6,450 nt of DNA from an uncultured Campylobacter sp. (GTDB taxonomy: Bacteria; Campylobacterota; Campylobacteria; Campylobacterales; Campylobacteraceae): assembly GCF_938045535.1 (NCBI RefSeq), contig NZ_CALIMQ010000224.1, positions 1 through 6,450 on the forward strand, given 5' to 3'. Within the stretch, counting starts at the first letter, position 1, and the number at the start of each line of letters is the position of its first letter. Positions 1-6,344 of this stretch are shown here, piece by piece. Position numbers and translations under genes: made by a program. Under the pieces are notes generated by a model that had not been told where the DNA came from, ran no database searches, and was given only the letters and a program-made list of their open reading frames with translations.

Positions 1-558
1 AGTAATAATAGCTATTAAATTTATAGAACTAGGTACAAAAGTTTCTTTTATAGCAGTTCCAACAGGTGGATTAGTTGAGAAAGCAACATATCCTATAAGC
101 AAAATCATCATAGCACCTAATACTTGAGTTAATTTATCCATAAGTTTTGAAGCAGATTTAAAAGAGAATATAATTACTCCTAATGCTCCACTTACAAGAG
201 CAGCAATTTTTAAATCTAAATCAAATAAAACTTGAAAACCTAAGGCAGCTCCTCCAACATTACCTATGTTAAATGCTAAACCACCTAAACAAACTAAAAA
301 TGTTATAAAATAACCAAGTCCAGGTAGAACACTATTTGCAATATCTTGTCCTCTCATTTTAGAAACAGCAAGAACTCTCCATACATTTAATTGAGCTACA
401 AAAGACATTATAACTGAAACCAATATTACAAAAGCGAATGTTGCTCCCATATCTTTTGTAAAAACTGCTGTTTGAGTCATAAATCCAGGTCCTATTGCCG
501 AAGTTGCCATTAAAAATGCTGCTCCCAAAAGAACAGATAAATTATTTTTTTTCTCCAT
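1..558 (-). CDS. NRAMP-like membrane transporter (YcsG type), N-terminal 186 residues, cut by window edge
   Basis: An open minus-strand frame starts at ATG 558-556, preceded by a GAGGTG ribosome site, and runs off the left edge without a stop, so only the first 186 residues are visible. They are hydrophobic, with membrane segments near residues 8-30, 38-60, 79-98, 100-112, 117-133 and 143-160. The order fits the start of the NRAMP/SLC11 fold: residues 23-26 (GPGF) align with the TM1 motif DPGN, and the later segment ending GGAALGF (102-108) resembles GAAIGF of MntH. Both TM1 metal ligands (Asp and Asn) are replaced by Gly and Phe, so Mn/Fe transport is doubtful. The gene lies 19 bases downstream of pxpA, as ycsG follows ycsF in Bacillus subtilis. 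A role in taking up 5-oxoproline or a related compound is inference. Family assignment is fairly sure; substrate is unknown. Confidence 0.75.
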   Translation of the reverse strand, partial: MEKKNNLSVLLGAAFLMATSAIGPGFMTQTAVFTKDMGATFAFVILVSVIMSFVAQLNVWRVLAVSKMRGQDIANSVLPGLGYFITFLVCLGGLAFNIGNVGGAALGFQVLFDLDLKIAALVSGALGVIIFSFKSASKLMDKLTQVLGAMMILLIGYVAFSTNPPVGTAIKETFVPSSINLIAIIT

Positions 559-577
559 CTTAACACCTCATCTTATT

Positions 578-1351
578 TTATTTTATAAATTCATATAATG
601 ATTTCACTTCTATTCCATCTGCAATTAATGATTTTCTTATTCTATCTACAAATTCAATAGCTTTGGGATTATCCCCATGGACACAGATAGAATCAGCAGC
701 TATATCAATTTCTTCTCCATTTACAGCAGTAACTTTTTTAGTTTTTACCATTTTTATAACTCTAGCAATAGCTTCATCAGGGTCTTTTACAAAAGCACCA
801 GGTAAACTTCTATTAACAAGAGTTCCATCAGGATTATATCCTCTGTCTGCAAAAACTTCTTCTGCTACCTTTAATCCTCTTCTTTTTCCTTCTTTTGCCA
901 TATAACTTCCACTTAAAGTCATAACTATTATATCTTTATCAAATTGTTCTATTCCATCTAAAACTGCATCTGCTAAATCTTTTTCAACAGCTGCCATATT
1001 ATAGAAAGCACCATGTAATTTCATATGTTGAAGTTTAGTTCCATTAGCTTTTGCAAAAGCATTTAAAGCACCAAGTTGATATAACATATATGCTCTAGCT
1101 TCTTCAGGAGTTACTACCATTTTCCGTCTACCAAAACCTAACAAGTCTGGATATCCAGGGTGAGCACCAACAGCAACATTATTTTCTTTTGCAATTTTAA
1201 TTGTTTTGTCCATAATCAAAGGGTCACCAGCATGCCAACCACAAGCACAGTTTACACTAGTAACACATTTCATAATTTCTTCATCCATTCCAAGTTTGTA
1301 AGCTCCATAGCCTTCACCAATGTCAGAATTTAGATCCACAAAAAATTTCAT
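578..1351 (-). CDS. pxpA: 5-oxoprolinase subunit PxpA (LamB/YcsF family)
   Basis: This 257-residue cytoplasmic protein has the normal full length of the LamB/YcsF family. PxpA works with PxpB and PxpC in the ATP-dependent conversion of 5-oxoproline (pyroglutamate) to glutamate. Family signatures are clear: VDLNSDIGEG at 5-14, NCACGWHAGDP at 34-44, GAHPGYPDLLGFGRR at 62-76, MKLHGAFYN at 110-118 and SICVHGDNP at 221-229. The start is fixed by a GGAGG site (1359-1363) seven bases before the ATG. It is the first gene of a minus-strand operon with the NRAMP-like gene, driven by the promoter at 1417-1445. pxpB and pxpC are not in view; they may lie beyond the left edge. Codons are AT-ending, unlike the genes right of 1990. 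The family call is very secure; the enzymatic role follows from the characterised B. subtilis PxpABC. Confidence 0.95.
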   Translation of the reverse strand: MKFFVDLNSDIGEGYGAYKLGMDEEIMKCVTSVNCACGWHAGDPLIMDKTIKIAKENNVAVGAHPGYPDLLGFGRRKMVVTPEEARAYMLYQLGALNAFAKANGTKLQHMKLHGAFYNMAAVEKDLADAVLDGIEQFDKDIIVMTLSGSYMAKEGKRRGLKVAEEVFADRGYNPDGTLVNRSLPGAFVKDPDEAIARVIKMVKTKKVTAVNGEEIDIAADSICVHGDNPKAIEFVDRIRKSLIADGIEVKSLYEFIK

Positions 1352-1416
1352 AATTTTTCCTCCTTTTGTAAAAAAAATTGGGTAATAAACTTCTAATATA
1401 GTTTCTTATATGTGAT

Positions 1417-1445
1417 ATAATACTTTTTTTATTTTAGATTGTCAA
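1417..1445 (-). promoter_or_regulatory. sigma-70-type promoter of the pxpA operon
   Basis: On the minus strand, a perfect TTGACA (1440-1445) is followed after exactly 17 bases by TATTAT (1417-1422). It lies about 65 bases upstream of the pxpA start codon, giving a leader of roughly 55-60 bases. No operator or riboswitch structure was seen between promoter and gene. Confidence 0.7.
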
Positions 1446-1526
1446 TAAATTATTGATAGATTACATTATATGTTAAAAATGTTAGATTTTAAAATAATAA
1501 TATAATTAACTTTTGTAAAGTTGTAA

Positions 1527-1555
1527 TTGACAGATAAAAAAATATATGTTAATCT
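1527..1555 (+). promoter_or_regulatory. promoter of tRNA-Arg(TCG)
   Basis: A perfect TTGACA (1527-1532) is separated by 17 bases from TAATCT (1550-1555). The -10 box ends 12 bases before the tRNA's first base, so transcription would start very close to the mature 5' end. It is divergent from the pxpA promoter, with about 80 bases between the two -35 boxes. Confidence 0.7.
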
Positions 1556-1567
1556 AAAACTATATGT

Positions 1568-1644
1568 GCACTCATAGCTCAATTGGATAGAGCATCTGAC
1601 TTCGGATCAGAGGGTTGTGGGTTCAAGTCCTACTGGGTGTGCCA
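1568..1644 (+). tRNA. tRNA-Arg, anticodon TCG
   Basis: The 77-base gene folds into a standard cloverleaf: acceptor GCACTCA with TGGGTGT (including G-T pairs), D stem GCTC/GAGC, anticodon stem TCTGA/TCAGA around loop CTTCGGA, and T stem GTGGG/CCTAC around TTCAAGT. The loop gives anticodon TCG, reading CGA arginine codons. CCA is encoded. Its own promoter lies just upstream. It is a close sister of the next tRNA: by my count 65 of 77 positions match, with almost all changes in the acceptor and T arms and one in the anticodon. Confidence 0.96.
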
Positions 1645-1659
1645 TTTTTTAAAAATTAA

Positions 1660-1688
1660 TTGACATAAAAAAAATAATATGATATTCT
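1660..1688 (+). promoter_or_regulatory. promoter of tRNA-Arg(ACG)/tRNA-Leu
   Basis: A perfect TTGACA (1660-1665), a 17-base spacer and TATTCT (1683-1688) precede the second arginine tRNA by 16 bases. The architecture is the same as for the first tRNA, showing that the spacer between the two tRNAs belongs to the same low-GC genome as the left part of the window. The leucine tRNA 8 bases further on would be co-transcribed if the contig is genuine there. Confidence 0.7.
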
Positions 1689-1704
1689 AATTAAGTATTA
1701 TTAT

Positions 1705-1781
1705 GCATCTGTGGCTCAATTGGATAGAGCATCTGACTACGGATCAGAGGGTTGTGGGTTCGACTCCTGCCAGGTGCGCCA
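1705..1781 (+). tRNA. tRNA-Arg, anticodon ACG
   Basis: A 77-base cloverleaf with acceptor GCATCTG/CAGGTGC, D stem GCTC/GAGC, anticodon stem TCTGA/TCAGA, loop CTACGGA (anticodon ACG, normally edited to ICG and reading CGU, CGC and CGA), T stem GTGGG/CCTGC, discriminator G and encoded CCA. The middle of the molecule is identical to the preceding tRNA-Arg apart from the central anticodon base. This gene and its 3' neighbour mark the zone where the composition of the window changes. Confidence 0.96.
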
Positions 1782-1789
1782 GATAAAAT

Positions 1790-1876
1790 GCCTGAGTGGT
1801 GGAATTGGTAGACGCACCAGACTCAAAATCTGGCGAGGGCGACCTCGTGTCGGTTCGATTCCGACCTCGGGCACCA
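1790..1876 (+). tRNA. tRNA-Leu, anticodon CAA
   Basis: An 87-base class II tRNA with acceptor GCCTGAG/CTCGGGC, anticodon stem CCAGA/TCTGG around CTCAAAA (anticodon CAA, reading UUG), a long variable arm with stem CGAGG/CCTCG, T stem GTCGG/CCGAC with loop TTCGATT, discriminator A and encoded CCA. The anticodon register was set by comparison with other bacterial leucine tRNAs. Its 3' flank carries AAATTT words like the right part of the window, so it may belong to the Campylobacter-like genome rather than to the arginine tRNAs beside it. Confidence 0.95.
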
Positions 1877-1923
1877 TAAATCTTCTTTAAATTTTATCCG
1901 TAATTTCAACTGCCTTTTGTAAA

Positions 1924-1952
1924 TTTCAACTTGCTATAAAATTTTTTATACT
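1924..1952 (+). promoter_or_regulatory. candidate promoter of the pycA operon
   Basis: TATACT (1947-1952) preceded by a T-run sits 39 bases before the pycA start. A weak TTTCAA (1924-1929) lies 17 bases upstream. Campylobacter housekeeping promoters usually have a good -10 box, upstream T-rich periodicity and little or no -35 conservation, which is what is seen. Read-through from the tRNA genes is the alternative. Confidence 0.4.
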
Positions 1953-1991
1953 ATTATTACCGCGGTATTTCTTTAAAAGAGGCAATTATTT

Positions 1992-3425
1992 ATGATACGT
2001 AAAATTCTTATCGCTAATCGCGGCGAGATCGCGGTTCGCATCATTAGAGCCTGCAGAGATCTGCATATTAAAAGCGTCGCGATCTACACCAAACCCGACG
2101 TTGATTGCTTGCACGTAAAAATCGCCGATGAGGCCTACGAAGTAAGCGCGGACGCGCTAAAAGGCTATCTGGACGCCAAAAAGATCGTCGAAGTCGCCAA
2201 AGAGTGCGGTGCCGATGCGATACATCCTGGATACGGCTTTTTGAGCGAGAATTACGACTTTGCAAGAGAGGTCGAAGACGCGGGCATTATTTTCATCGGT
2301 CCAAAACCCGATGTTATCCGCAAAATGGGCAATAAAAACATCGCTCGCTACCTGATGCGCAAAAACGGCATTCCGATCGTGCCCGGCACCGAAAAGCTCA
2401 ATCACGAGAGCATGGATACGATCAAAAGATATGCGCGCGAGATCGGCTATCCCGTGATTTTAAAGGCTAGCGGCGGCGGCGGCGGACGCGGTATCCGCGA
2501 GGTGTGGGAGGAGAAGGATATGCAGAGTGCCTACGACTCGTGCACGAGGGAGGCGAAGACCTTTTTTAACAACGATGAAATTTTCATGGAAAAACTCGTC
2601 GTCAAGCCGCGCCACATCGAGTTTCAGATCATCGGCGATAATTACGGCAACATCATCCACCTTTGCGAGCGCGATTGTTCGATCCAGCGCCGCCACCAAA
2701 AGATCATTGAGATTGCGCCGTGCCCCTCTATAAGCGAGCATCTGCGAAAGACGATGGGTACGACCGCAGTAGCTGCGGCGAAGGCGGTGAATTATACCAA
2801 CGTCGGCACGGTGGAATTTTTGCTTGATGATTACAACAACTTCTATTTTATGGAGATGAATACCCGTATCCAGGTCGAGCACGGCATCACCGAGGAGGTC
2901 ACGGGCGTCGATCTCGTCGTACGCCAGATCCGCATCGCAAACGGCGAAATTTTAGAGCTCGAGCAAAGCGATATCAAGCCGCACGGCTACGCGATCGAAG
3001 CTAGAATCACTTCCGAAAACGTCTGGAAAAATTTCACCCCCGTTCCCGGCACCGTTAGCGATTATTATCCAGCACTCGGTCCTTCCGTGCGCGTCGATAG
3101 CCACATCTACAAAGGTTATAAAATTCCGCCGTTTTACGACTCGCTTCTAGCCAAGCTCATCATCAAAACCACCGACTACGACCTGGCCGTTAATAAGCTA
3201 GAGCGCGCGCTGAAGGAATTTCGTATCGAGGGGGTGCGCACGATCATTCCGTTTTTGCTCAGCATCAGCAAATCGCGCGAATTTCGACTCGGCTTTTTCG
3301 ACACGAGCTACGTAGAGAAAAATTTAGACAAAATTTTAGAAAATACCATCGACGATATGCAGCCGAATAAAAACGAAGCAATCGCCGCTATCATCGCTGC
3401 GATGCGCAAATCTGCGCGGATTTAG
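1992..3425 (+). CDS. pycA: biotin carboxylase subunit A of pyruvate carboxylase (PycA), AccC-like
   Basis: This 477-residue ATP-grasp enzyme carboxylates biotin using ATP and bicarbonate. Domains in order: N-terminal biotin carboxylase domain (MIRKILIANRGEIAVRI), ATP-grasp domain with Lys116, Lys158, Gly-rich loop 161-165 and SIQRRHQK (230-237), and C-terminal domain with Arg338. The catalytic set Glu275, Glu288, Asn290, Arg292 and Glu296 is intact. No biotinyl domain is present, so it needs a separate biotin-carrying partner. The start follows AAGAGG (1977-1982). AccC and PycA are hard to separate by motifs. I prefer PycA because the C-terminal extension past residue 445 is longer than in AccC and because the next two genes match the C. 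jejuni order pycA (Cj1037c), hypothetical, bpt, recalled from memory. There, PycA with a distant PycB makes oxaloacetate from pyruvate, an anaplerotic step. The biotin carboxylase call is near certain; the Pyc assignment is likely. Confidence 0.85.
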   Translation: MIRKILIANRGEIAVRIIRACRDLHIKSVAIYTKPDVDCLHVKIADEAYEVSADALKGYLDAKKIVEVAKECGADAIHPGYGFLSENYDFAREVEDAGIIFIGPKPDVIRKMGNKNIARYLMRKNGIPIVPGTEKLNHESMDTIKRYAREIGYPVILKASGGGGGRGIREVWEEKDMQSAYDSCTREAKTFFNNDEIFMEKLVVKPRHIEFQIIGDNYGNIIHLCERDCSIQRRHQKIIEIAPCPSISEHLRKTMGTTAVAAAKAVNYTNVGTVEFLLDDYNNFYFMEMNTRIQVEHGITEEVTGVDLVVRQIRIANGEILELEQSDIKPHGYAIEARITSENVWKNFTPVPGTVSDYYPALGPSVRVDSHIYKGYKIPPFYDSLLAKLIIKTTDYDLAVNKLERALKEFRIEGVRTIIPFLLSISKSREFRLGFFDTSYVEKNLDKILENTIDDMQPNKNEAIAAIIAAMRKSARI

Positions 3426-3434
3426 GAAAGAGTT

Positions 3435-3716
3435 ATGGATTTTTTAGAGAGCCTGAAAGATATAAAAAAGGATATGCTTAAGGACAAGGCGGCAAGTTCC
3501 GCGCCCAAAAAGCCCAAAAAACCTAATCCAAATCGCGACGAGTTTAAAGATATTTTCAGAGATGATGATTCGAGTCTGCAAAGCGAAAGCGGTCTAGACG
3601 GCGACGCAGAGGAATTCGACGCAGCCAAAGAGAGCATCGCCGCACGCGAAAAGCGCCTCAAAGACGAGTTTTTAAAATACGTGGACGCGGCGAATATCAA
3701 AAAGCTGAATGACTGA
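3435..3716 (+). CDS. small charged conserved hypothetical protein (Cj1036c-like position)
   Basis: A 93-residue soluble protein with no signal peptide or membrane segment. Residues 8-35 are Lys/Pro-rich (a KKPKKPNPNR-type run), residues 36-63 are acidic and Ser-rich and probably disordered, and residues 64-93 look helical and charged, ending in FLKYVDAANIKKLND. It starts 9 bases after the pycA stop, with AGGAAAG (3424-3430) overlapping that stop codon, and its own end overlaps the bpt start by 8 bases in the sequence ATGACTGA. Coupled translation is therefore likely. A hypothetical gene stands at the same place in C. jejuni (Cj1036c, from memory), which supports a real gene. I do not recognise a function; a helper of either neighbour is only a guess. 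Confidence 0.8.
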   Translation: MDFLESLKDIKKDMLKDKAASSAPKKPKKPNPNRDEFKDIFRDDDSSLQSESGLDGDAEEFDAAKESIAAREKRLKDEFLKYVDAANIKKLND

Positions 3717-4443
3717 AATTCCATTTTGTACGCTGGATTTTGCCTGCCCCTATCTAGGCGGCAGAGCCGCACGCAGCGAGTATCTCTACATAAAAGACTG
3801 CGACTTCGAGTATAATTCAAATTTAGTGCAGCACGGCTACCGCCGCTTCGGCAGGTATTTTCAAAAGCCCGTTTGCGCAGCCTGCGTGGAGTGTAAAAGC
3901 TTGCGTGTCGATGCTTCAAATTTTAAATTTAGCAGATCGCACCGCCGCGTCTATAAAAATAATCGCACGACCGCCTATGTATGGCAATCTCGCCCGCTTT
4001 TAAACGATGCGCGTTTGGAGCTTTTCGCACTTTATCACGACTACATGCATCTAAAAAAGGGCTGGCCTGTGCAGGAGATCGATTTTGAGCGATATGACGA
4101 AATTTACGTCCAAGGCCACGGCGACTTCGGCAAAGAAATTTCTTACTACGGCGAGGATGGGCGGCTTATCTGCGTCGATCTCATCGATATCGTGGATGAC
4201 GGCATCAGCTCGGTGTATTGCTACTACGATCCGTATCTGCCGCATCTAAGTCTGGGTAAATTTTCGCTTTTAAAACAGATCGAGTTCGCCCAAGATCTGG
4301 GGCTACGCTGGATTTATTTGGGCTATGCGGTTGAGCAGTGCCCGAGCCTGGCGTATAAATTTAGCTACGAGCCGTATGAAATTTTAGATTCATACGTAGA
4401 GCTTGACGCCCCCGCCGTCTGGGAGGGGCGCACAGAGAAATAG
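3709..4443 (+). CDS. bpt: leucyl-tRNA:protein transferase (bacterial Ate1 homologue, Bpt)
   Basis: This 244-residue cytoplasmic enzyme moves leucine from Leu-tRNA to proteins with N-terminal Asp or Glu, tagging them for ClpS/ClpAP in the N-degron pathway. The N-terminal ATE domain shows CPYL (13-16), YRRFGRYFQKPVC..C..CK..RV (44-67) with Cys56, Cys59 and Cys62, and SRSHRRVYK (75-83). The C-terminal GNAT-like ATE domain shows YYDPYLPHLSLGKFSLLKQI (172-191), GLRWIYLGY (198-206) and YKFSYEPYEIL (216-226), all typical of the family. Length is near the usual 230-250. It overlaps the upstream hypothetical gene by 8 bases and is the last gene of the operon. The family call is secure. Leucyl rather than arginyl specificity is assumed from the bacterial Bpt group. 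Confidence 0.93.
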   Translation: MTEIPFCTLDFACPYLGGRAARSEYLYIKDCDFEYNSNLVQHGYRRFGRYFQKPVCAACVECKSLRVDASNFKFSRSHRRVYKNNRTTAYVWQSRPLLNDARLELFALYHDYMHLKKGWPVQEIDFERYDEIYVQGHGDFGKEISYYGEDGRLICVDLIDIVDDGISSVYCYYDPYLPHLSLGKFSLLKQIEFAQDLGLRWIYLGYAVEQCPSLAYKFSYEPYEILDSYVELDAPAVWEGRTEK

Positions 4444-4904
4444 GTTCTACGCGCGGACGCCCCGAAGCAGCTAGACAGACATACGCGCTGTGCGGTACGG
4501 TGCGTGAAAGGATAAGCTCCGCTCGCCCCCGCAGTCTATAAATACGTCGCGCGGTAGAGATCGTGCTGCCGCGTAGAATTCGGTCGCGCGCAGATACGAC
4601 GCGGTATGTAAAAACGCGCCTCGGCGTCAAATCTCGCGCTGAAATTTAGCACCGCTCGACCTGCAAAAATATCCGCGGTGATGAAATTTAAGGCGAGGAA
4701 ATTTAAAAGTGGAGCAGATGGATTTGCAAATTTTACGGCAGGCTCGGCATTTGCATATTGCAAGACGACACACGCGACTTTTGGGCGTACTTGGCTCTTG
4801 AGTGTGCGCGAAAAAGGGCGATTGGTTTCGGCACCTCAGCAACTAGCTTCGGTTCTGTACGGATGCCGCCGCTTAAGCGGCGGAGCGAAAAGAAAGCGGC
4901 TGAT
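4444..4904. other. intergenic region between convergent bpt and the propeller gene; no gene supported
   Basis: Several short frames exist here on both strands, but their translations are Arg-rich low-complexity strings or overlap one another, without family motifs or convincing ribosome sites. The first 200 bases are rich in CGCG, GCGC and ACGCG words; the remainder carries five AAATTT words and a perfect 18-base palindrome near its end. It could be decayed coding sequence, but no recognisable remnant was found. Confidence 0.5.
4866..4883. terminator. perfect palindrome, candidate bidirectional terminator hairpin
   Basis: CCGCCGC (4866-4872), TTAA, GCGGCGG (4877-4883) form a seven-pair GC stem with a four-base loop that could itself pair. 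It lies between two convergent genes, 21 bases past the stop of the minus-strand propeller gene and over 400 bases after bpt. Neither side has a T-run, so it is not a classical intrinsic terminator. Confidence 0.4.
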
Positions 4905-5723
4905 TTAGGGCAAATTTATCAGCTCCACCTTGTTTTCCAACGTTTTTGGGATCAATAAAACCTTGCCGTCGCTTGAGATGTCTGCAGGTCTTTGCATCGC
5001 GCCGAGGTTTATTTTGCGTATCTGTCCGTTTGCATCGATACGCCAAATTTTACCGCTTAAAAGGTCCTCACCCCAGTCGCTAATTAAAATTTCGCCGTTT
5101 TTTCCGCGCGCTATGCCGTAGAAAACCCCCTTCATATCGGCAAATATCGAAATTTCGCGAGATTTCAGATCCATGCTTAGCACGCGCCCCAGGACCTTTC
5201 CACTAAGATCGAATGTAGTGATCAGAAGCTTATCGCCTTTAGCCAAAAGTCCGTTTGGGCTGCCTAGCGATGGATCGATGCGCGCAAACTCATCCGCGGT
5301 GTGCGAGAGCAGGTCGATGCGCCAGATCATCCCACGCGCGGGATCGCTTGCGAGCAAAACTTCGCTACCGAGCGCTACGACGTTGTTTAAGGCCTGCGCT
5401 CCCTCGATTTTTAGATTAAAAACCTCCTGACCTTTGCTAAAGCCTCTGATCGCATCCAGATCGCACACGTAGAGCACGCCCGCGATCTGCGCCATTCCGC
5501 CCGGATTTACCAGATCGTCTATAAAATTTGTCTCAACGACACCCGAGTTTTTTACTATGCGGCTGATGAAGCCGTCGCGCTCTTGTGGATCTTCACTACT
5601 GCCGCGATTTGCGATATAAAAAGCGTCATCGGTAATAAGTGAACCACTAGGTGCGCTAAATTCGTCGATCTCTAGGCCAAAAAGCGCACCCGCCAAGGCG
5701 CACGAAAGTAGAACTTTTTTCAT
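4905..5723 (-). CDS. exported beta-propeller protein, SMP-30/gluconolactonase-like
   Basis: A 272-residue protein beginning with a short signal peptide (MKKVLLSCALAGALFG, probable cleavage after residue 16), so it is probably periplasmic. The mature part is made of about six loosely repeated blade-like units, at roughly 28-40, 72-90, 112-137, 155-185, 200-229 and 245-268, with phrases such as NPGGMAQIAGVLYVCD, SPNGLLAKGDKLLITT and GKIWRIDANGQ. The PNGL phrase and the blade pattern resemble SMP-30/gluconolactonase and NHL-type six-bladed propellers. The start is set by AAGGAGA (5728-5734 on the minus strand). It stands alone, convergent to the pycA operon, with long non-coding flanks. Enzymatic activity is not shown: I could not assign metal-binding residues with confidence, so it may be a binding protein. 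Cys8 is too close to the start for a lipoprotein. Confidence 0.8.
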   Translation of the reverse strand: MKKVLLSCALAGALFGLEIDEFSAPSGSLITDDAFYIANRGSSEDPQERDGFISRIVKNSGVVETNFIDDLVNPGGMAQIAGVLYVCDLDAIRGFSKGQEVFNLKIEGAQALNNVVALGSEVLLASDPARGMIWRIDLLSHTADEFARIDPSLGSPNGLLAKGDKLLITTFDLSGKVLGRVLSMDLKSREISIFADMKGVFYGIARGKNGEILISDWGEDLLSGKIWRIDANGQIRKINLGAMQRPADISSDGKVLLIPKTLENKVELINLP

Positions 5724-5914
5724 AATCTCTCCTTGATCTCGCCAAAATTTTAAGAATTTTAAAATTTTAAGGGAAGCGACGAGTGCCGGGTTAAAATTTT
5801 AAAATTCGCAGCGAGCTTTAAGATGAGCGAAATTTAAACCCGCAGAGCAAATAAAAGTGTAATTTTAATTAAACAAGGCGGCTTAATCGGCAAAATTCTA
5901 GCGGGTCGGAAGGC

Positions 5915-5962
5915 CTTGCTTCGCGCGTCGCTTTTAATTTGATGCGTCGAAGCCGAAGCGAG
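5915..5962. repeat. inverted repeat with two possible partners (CGAAGC twice in tandem)
   Basis: GCTTCG at 5918-5923 can pair with CGAAGC at 5954-5959, extendable to nine pairs with one G-T (5915-5923 with 5954-5962), or with the adjacent CGAAGC at 5948-5953. GCGTCG also occurs twice (5925-5930 and 5944-5949). A hairpin with two alternative stems is possible, but the match is short. Confidence 0.3.
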
Positions 5963-6344
5963 TAGGTTTTGTGTGCGCTTTAGTTTATGCCATCACTCGC
6001 GGAATTACGCTGTAAAATTTAGCCACATCGCGCGGACCGCAAGTTTCGCATACGTAATTTATTTAGGCAGTTGCTTTAAAATTTTAATTTTACGAGCGGA
6101 TATTCTTTTGCAAATTGTGGGCGTGATTTTGATGCGCAGATGAAAGCGTTACGTTTAAAGACGCCTCCGCTTTAAAATTTGATTTAATTTAAACAAAGTG
6201 TGATTAAAATGCGATTTAAATTTTATGTACCACGGGTGTAAATTGCGGTCGCGAAAAGAGAACCTGCTGCAAAAAATTATTTAAAATTTACAGTGTACAA
6301 AACGCCCTTTGAAATTTAAAAATTTTAAAACGAGTCTATATGCT

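Noticed and set aside
663..905. Plus-strand open frame opposite pxpA
   Set aside because: It is a shadow of the well-supported pxpA on the other strand and has no motif of its own.
1782..1991. Integrative element attachment site at the leucine tRNA
   Set aside because: No integrase, no mobile genes and no second copy of the tRNA 3' end in the window; both flanks carry ordinary chromosomal genes.
3422..3919. Minus-strand 165-residue open frame
   Set aside because: It overlaps the small hypothetical gene and the start of bpt, is Ser/Leu/Arg-rich, and lacks a family signature; bpt is clearly the real gene.
4678..4958. Plus-strand and minus-strand short frames between bpt and the propeller gene
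   Set aside because: Low-complexity translations that overlap each other, without convincing ribosome sites or recognisable motifs.
5700..5702. Cys8 of the propeller protein as a lipobox cysteine
   Set aside because: The preceding signal would be only seven residues long, too short for lipoprotein export; ordinary signal peptidase cleavage near residue 16 fits better.
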